Shown one piece after another: positions 6,597 to 8,840 of a stretch of DNA of 8,840 nt; position 1 is the stretch's first letter; each line of letters starts with the position of its first letter. The notes beneath the pieces were generated by a model that saw nothing but the letters and a program-made list of their open reading frames with translations, searched no databases and was not told where the DNA came from. A program made the position numbers and the translations under genes. Origin of the DNA: CAZJOD01 sp964547525 (GTDB lineage: Bacteria; Bacillota; Clostridia; JAAYHZ01); contig CAZJOD010000153.1 in assembly GCA_964547525.1 (NCBI GenBank), forward strand, positions 1 through 8,840. The letters are read 5' to 3'.

Positions 6597-7730
6597 CTAT
6601 AGTTTATTCAAGGCGTTTTTAAAATCTTCAATTAGAGTATCGGTGTCCTCAAGACCTATAGATATACGTATAAGTGTTGAATTTTTATAGTCTTTAAATA
6701 AATCGTAATCGCTTTTATTAAGCATTATGTATAAACTTTCATACCCTCCCCAACTACAGCCTTCTTCAAAATATTCAAGAGTTTTCAAAGCTTTGTGTAC
6801 ATTATTATAATCGGAATCTATAAGTAAACTGAGTAATCCGGAATATCCTGACAAATATTTATCGGCTAACTGCTTTTGTGGATATTGTTCAAAACCCGGA
6901 TATAGTATGCCGACAATTTTTGGATGATCGGCAAATTCCAGACAAAATCTTTTAGCGCTTTCTTGATGTTGCTTCATTCGTAAAGGTAATGTTCTAAGAC
7001 CTCTTGTTAGCATCCATGCTTGATGAGGATCTATAGTTCCGCCGAAATCGCTTCTTACTGAATTTAAAGCCGATAATGTACAGATATCTTTCCCTGTAAC
7101 AGAACCTGCTAAAAGATCGCTATGTCCGGCCATATATTTGGTGCATGAGTGAATTACTATGTCTATACCGTATTTTATAGGATTTTGATATATTGGGGTT
7201 GACCATGTATTATCCATTAATACCAAACATTTATGTTCAATGGCAAGTGAGCAGACCTCTTCCAAATCAACCATATCAAAAACCAGTGAAGTCGGGCTTT
7301 CCAAATAAATTATTTTTGTATTTTCATTTATACTTTTTCTGAATTCTTCTATAAAACGTCCGTCCACATAGTCTGTATGTATATTATATCTCTTAAGATG
7401 GTTATTATTTAAAGCTTGAAAACCGGAATACACGTTTTTTACGCAGATTATATGATCTCCTGATTTACAATAGGCAAGAATACATGCGGAAATTGCAGCC
7501 ATTCCCGATGTAAAACACCTGGTCCAAGCACCTTGTTCCAAAGCGGTAATTTTATTTTCTAAAAGGTCTATTGTAGGATTGCTGACGCGAGAATATGAAT
7601 AAGGAGTGTCGGTTTTTTTGCGGGTGAAAAGACTGTTTAAAAACATTGGCGGTACAATAGAACCTTTGACTCTATACTCGTCATCGAACGAGTGAGTACA
7701 AATATTTTGCCGGTTCTTATCTTTTATCAT
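6597..7730 (-). CDS. Cys/Met metabolism (trans-sulfuration) PLP enzyme, cystathionine lyase/synthase-like
   Basis: A 377-residue cytosolic fold-type I PLP enzyme of the Cys/Met metabolism family (cystathionine gamma-synthase, beta-lyase, gamma-lyase and relatives). Numbered from the chosen ATG, it shows YSRVSNPTIDLLE (46-58), FTSGMAAISA (73-82), the cofactor aspartate in LMDNTWSTP (D173), and the Schiff-base lysine in SCTKYMAGHSD (K198), ending with RISIGLEDTDTLIEDF. Length matches the family (about 380). These homologues cannot be split into synthase, lyase or methionine gamma-lyase by eye, so no symbol is given. A longer frame opens at a TTG at 7799, but that codon lies inside the promoter; the ATG at 7730-7728 has AGGAG 11 nt upstream and gives the family's usual N-terminus. 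It appears monocistronic: it has its own promoter, 177 nt to the next gene, and no strong terminator was seen. Confidence 0.92.
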   Translation of the reverse strand: MIKDKNRQNICTHSFDDEYRVKGSIVPPMFLNSLFTRKKTDTPYSYSRVSNPTIDLLENKITALEQGAWTRCFTSGMAAISACILAYCKSGDHIICVKNVYSGFQALNNNHLKRYNIHTDYVDGRFIEEFRKSINENTKIIYLESPTSLVFDMVDLEEVCSLAIEHKCLVLMDNTWSTPIYQNPIKYGIDIVIHSCTKYMAGHSDLLAGSVTGKDICTLSALNSVRSDFGGTIDPHQAWMLTRGLRTLPLRMKQHQESAKRFCLEFADHPKIVGILYPGFEQYPQKQLADKYLSGYSGLLSLLIDSDYNNVHKALKTLEYFEEGCSWGGYESLYIMLNKSDYDLFKDYKNSTLIRISIGLEDTDTLIEDFKNALNKL

Positions 7731-7741
7731 AAATTTTATAT

Positions 7742-7746
7742 CTCCT
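7742..7746 (-). promoter_or_regulatory. Ribosome binding site deciding the trans-sulfuration enzyme start
   Basis: AGGAG on the minus strand lies 11 nt before the ATG at 7730-7728. The alternative TTG at 7799-7797 has no comparable site and lies upstream of the -10 element, so the shorter 377-residue product is favoured. Confidence 0.65.
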
Positions 7747-7773
7747 GTTTTCGTTATAGATTCGAATCGCTCA

Positions 7774-7803
7774 ATTATAGCATATTGATCAATATTCAAA
7801 CAA
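7774..7803 (-). promoter_or_regulatory. Extended -10 promoter of the trans-sulfuration gene
   Basis: On the minus strand TTGTTT (7803-7798) is separated by 18 bp from a perfect TATAAT (7779-7774), which is preceded by the extended -10 dinucleotide TG (7782-7781). Transcription should begin near 7767, giving a leader of roughly 37 nt. That is too short for a riboswitch or T-box, so any control is probably at initiation. Confidence 0.6.
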
Positions 7804-7822
7804 GCATTAAAAGATAGAAAAT

Positions 7823-7840
7823 GTACATTACACGATGTAC
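7823..7840 (-). repeat. Short dyad upstream of the trans-sulfuration promoter
   Basis: GTACAT (7823-7828) and ATGTAC (7835-7840) form a 6-bp inverted repeat with a 6-nt centre, about 20 bp upstream of the -35 element. It could be a regulator site. On the minus strand it is followed by ATTTTCTATCTTTT, so it could also be a weak end-of-transcript hairpin for the Spo0A-like gene. The rest of the 7841-7925 gap shows nothing convincing. Confidence 0.3.
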
Positions 7841-7925
7841 CTTTATTTGAATTAAATTAAAGCCCAATTTCATCAAAAGTGTTATTTACTACAGCATAAG
7901 TAGTTTATATTATCGGGTGAATATT

Positions 7926-8714
7926 TTACATATTGTTTGACTTCAATGTCAACCTGATTTTTTCGGCAGCCCATGCTATGAATTGTGAATTTGTCGGTTT
8001 TATCGATTGCCAACTAGGGTGTGTATTTATATTGGTACGCCAAGCATGTAAAATTGCATGTCGTATTGCACGTTCAATTTTCTCGGCATTCGATGTAAAT
8101 TTTTTTGCTAAACCGGGATATATAAATTTTGTGACCCTGTTAATTGATTCGTTACTGTAAACCGACATTATAACGGCCTCTCTTAGGTAATGGAAACCGG
8201 ATAAATGAGCAGGTATCCCAAACTCATAAAGAATCTTGGTTGTTTCACTGCGAACGTCAATATTTTCTTTTCTATAAGTTGTGAAATCATTTGTTTCGTT
8301 TGATATTTTTAGTTGTAGCGGTTTGGCTCCGCTTTTATTTACATAAGACTGATAAATGAATTTTATCCTTCTGGTTAACACTTCTAAATCTATAGGTTTT
8401 AAAAGAAAATATGCCGCTCCTAAATTGAAGGCTTCTTTTGTTATAAGAGGATCTTTAATGTCCGATATAAGAATAAATTTTGTGTTTATATTTTGAGATA
8501 AGCATTTTTCCATAACAGCTAATCCGTCTAAACTAGGTAATATTATTGCCATAACCGCTATATCCGGTCTTAATCTGTCAATTAGATCGAAAGTGGTATT
8601 ACCGTCATTTGCATACCCTATAACAGAAATATTCTCTTTTCCGTTAAGGTACGATGAAATATTTTTGCATAAATCAACTTGTGCTTCTGCTATAATAACT
8701 CTAATAACACCCAC
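7926..8714 (-). CDS. spo0A: Spo0A-family response regulator with a degenerate receiver domain
   Basis: A 262-residue two-domain protein matching Spo0A, the master regulator of sporulation entry. Residues about 4-122 align to the B. subtilis receiver without gaps up to LKP at 105-107; about 155-258 form the Spo0A DNA-binding domain, with GIPAHLSGFHYLREA, IYPGLAKKF, the recognition region KIERAIRHAILHAW and PTNSQFIAWAAEKIRL. The key oddity is in the receiver. The phosphoacceptor D56 is alanine (VMAIILP, codon GCA), and the acidic pair D10-D11 is E10-A11. S84 (for T84) and K106 remain. Phosphorelay activation at D56 therefore looks impossible, so the protein may be constitutive, ligand-controlled or an antagonist of a true Spo0A elsewhere. 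The segment between HAW and PTNS is about 8 residues shorter than in B. subtilis. Start: the GTG at 8714 with GGGGG 7 nt upstream is preferred over the GTG at 8735. Family secure; role uncertain. Confidence 0.9.
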   Translation of the reverse strand: MGVIRVIIAEAQVDLCKNISSYLNGKENISVIGYANDGNTTFDLIDRLRPDIAVMAIILPSLDGLAVMEKCLSQNINTKFILISDIKDPLITKEAFNLGAAYFLLKPIDLEVLTRRIKFIYQSYVNKSGAKPLQLKISNETNDFTTYRKENIDVRSETTKILYEFGIPAHLSGFHYLREAVIMSVYSNESINRVTKFIYPGLAKKFTSNAEKIERAIRHAILHAWRTNINTHPSWQSIKPTNSQFIAWAAEKIRLTLKSNNM

Positions 8715-8721
8715 TCTTTTA

Positions 8722-8727
8722 CCCCCT
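8722..8727 (-). promoter_or_regulatory. Ribosome binding site deciding the Spo0A-like start
   Basis: AGGGGG on the minus strand ends 7 nt before the GTG at 8714-8712. The upstream GTG at 8735 would place this site inside the coding region and add seven residues (MWTGGKR) not expected in Spo0A. Starting at 8714 also puts A56, S84 and K106 at exactly the B. subtilis numbering. Confidence 0.75.
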
Positions 8728-8778
8728 GTCCACACAAATCAATTTTTATCGAGATTATCTAGTTCCAGTACAAAATAA

Positions 8779-8840
8779 AAATATACTATTTCCAATTGTA
8801 TATTATTATTTTGAATAAAACAATAGAAAATAGTACATTT
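8779..8840 (-). repeat. Large imperfect inverted repeat upstream of the Spo0A-like gene
   Basis: Twenty-base arms at 8779-8798 and 8821-8840 match at 17 of 20 positions as an inverted repeat around a 22-nt A/T-rich centre. Read as minus-strand RNA, two of the three mismatches become G-U wobbles, leaving one U-U mismatch. The last arm runs into a U-rich stretch (8783-8772). It may be the terminator of an upstream gene outside the window, or a leader hairpin of the Spo0A-like gene. The arm may continue past 8840. Confidence 0.55.

Noticed and set aside
7937..7952. TTGAC-N6-GTCAA dyad considered as a Spo0A box or autoregulatory site
   Set aside because: It lies inside the 3' coding end of the Spo0A-like gene and does not match the TGTCGAA core well.
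8736..8778. Possible promoter for the Spo0A-like gene (TTGTAC-17-GATAAA)
   Set aside because: Only about half of each hexamer matches the consensus, and no sigma-H-like AGGA/GAAT pair is visible, so the start of transcription is left open.

Overview
The window reads as a chromosomal segment of a low-G+C, endospore-lineage Firmicute, most likely a clostridium. The reasons are A/T-rich intergenic DNA, strong AGGAGG-type ribosome binding sites, frequent TTG and GTG starts, a Spo0A-type regulator, and an adaptor-yggS gene order often seen beside clostridial division genes. I cannot name the species. All eight genes supported here lie on the minus strand, so transcription runs from high to low coordinates. 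No phage, insertion sequence, CRISPR array, tRNA or rRNA was seen, and no gene-free stretch exceeds about 200 bases.

Right part (8840 to 6597): a large imperfect inverted repeat (8779-8840) precedes a Spo0A-family regulator (7926-8714). This is the most unusual gene here. It has both Spo0A domains, but the phosphoacceptor aspartate is alanine (A56) and one residue of the acidic pocket is also lost. Next is a monocistronic-looking Cys/Met-metabolism PLP enzyme (6597-7730) with its own extended -10 promoter.

Middle (6463 to 3847): a two-gene transcription unit with an extended -10 promoter, a GTG-started Gfo/Idh/MocA sugar or cyclitol dehydrogenase (5388-6419), a DegT/DnrJ/EryC1/StrS aminotransferase (3977-5305), and a strong intrinsic terminator (3847-3876). 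Oxidation followed by transamination is the obvious two-step logic, with a scyllo-inosose-type or keto-sugar route as one candidate. The substrate is not readable from sequence.

Left part (3791 to 1): four tightly packed genes: an RluA-type pseudouridine synthase, a methionine-gamma-lyase/'aluminum resistance' family PLP enzyme, a single-pass HlyD-like membrane adaptor, and the first 88 codons of the PLP-homeostasis protein YggS/YlmE, cut by the window edge. Gaps of 38, 21 and 1 nt suggest one operon. In many Firmicutes yggS/ylmE is followed by sepF and other division genes, so a division cluster may continue past base 1.

Four of the eight genes encode PLP-binding proteins. No clearly new multi-gene system is visible. 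The best lead is the phosphorylation-dead Spo0A-like protein and its upstream RNA-like hairpin.
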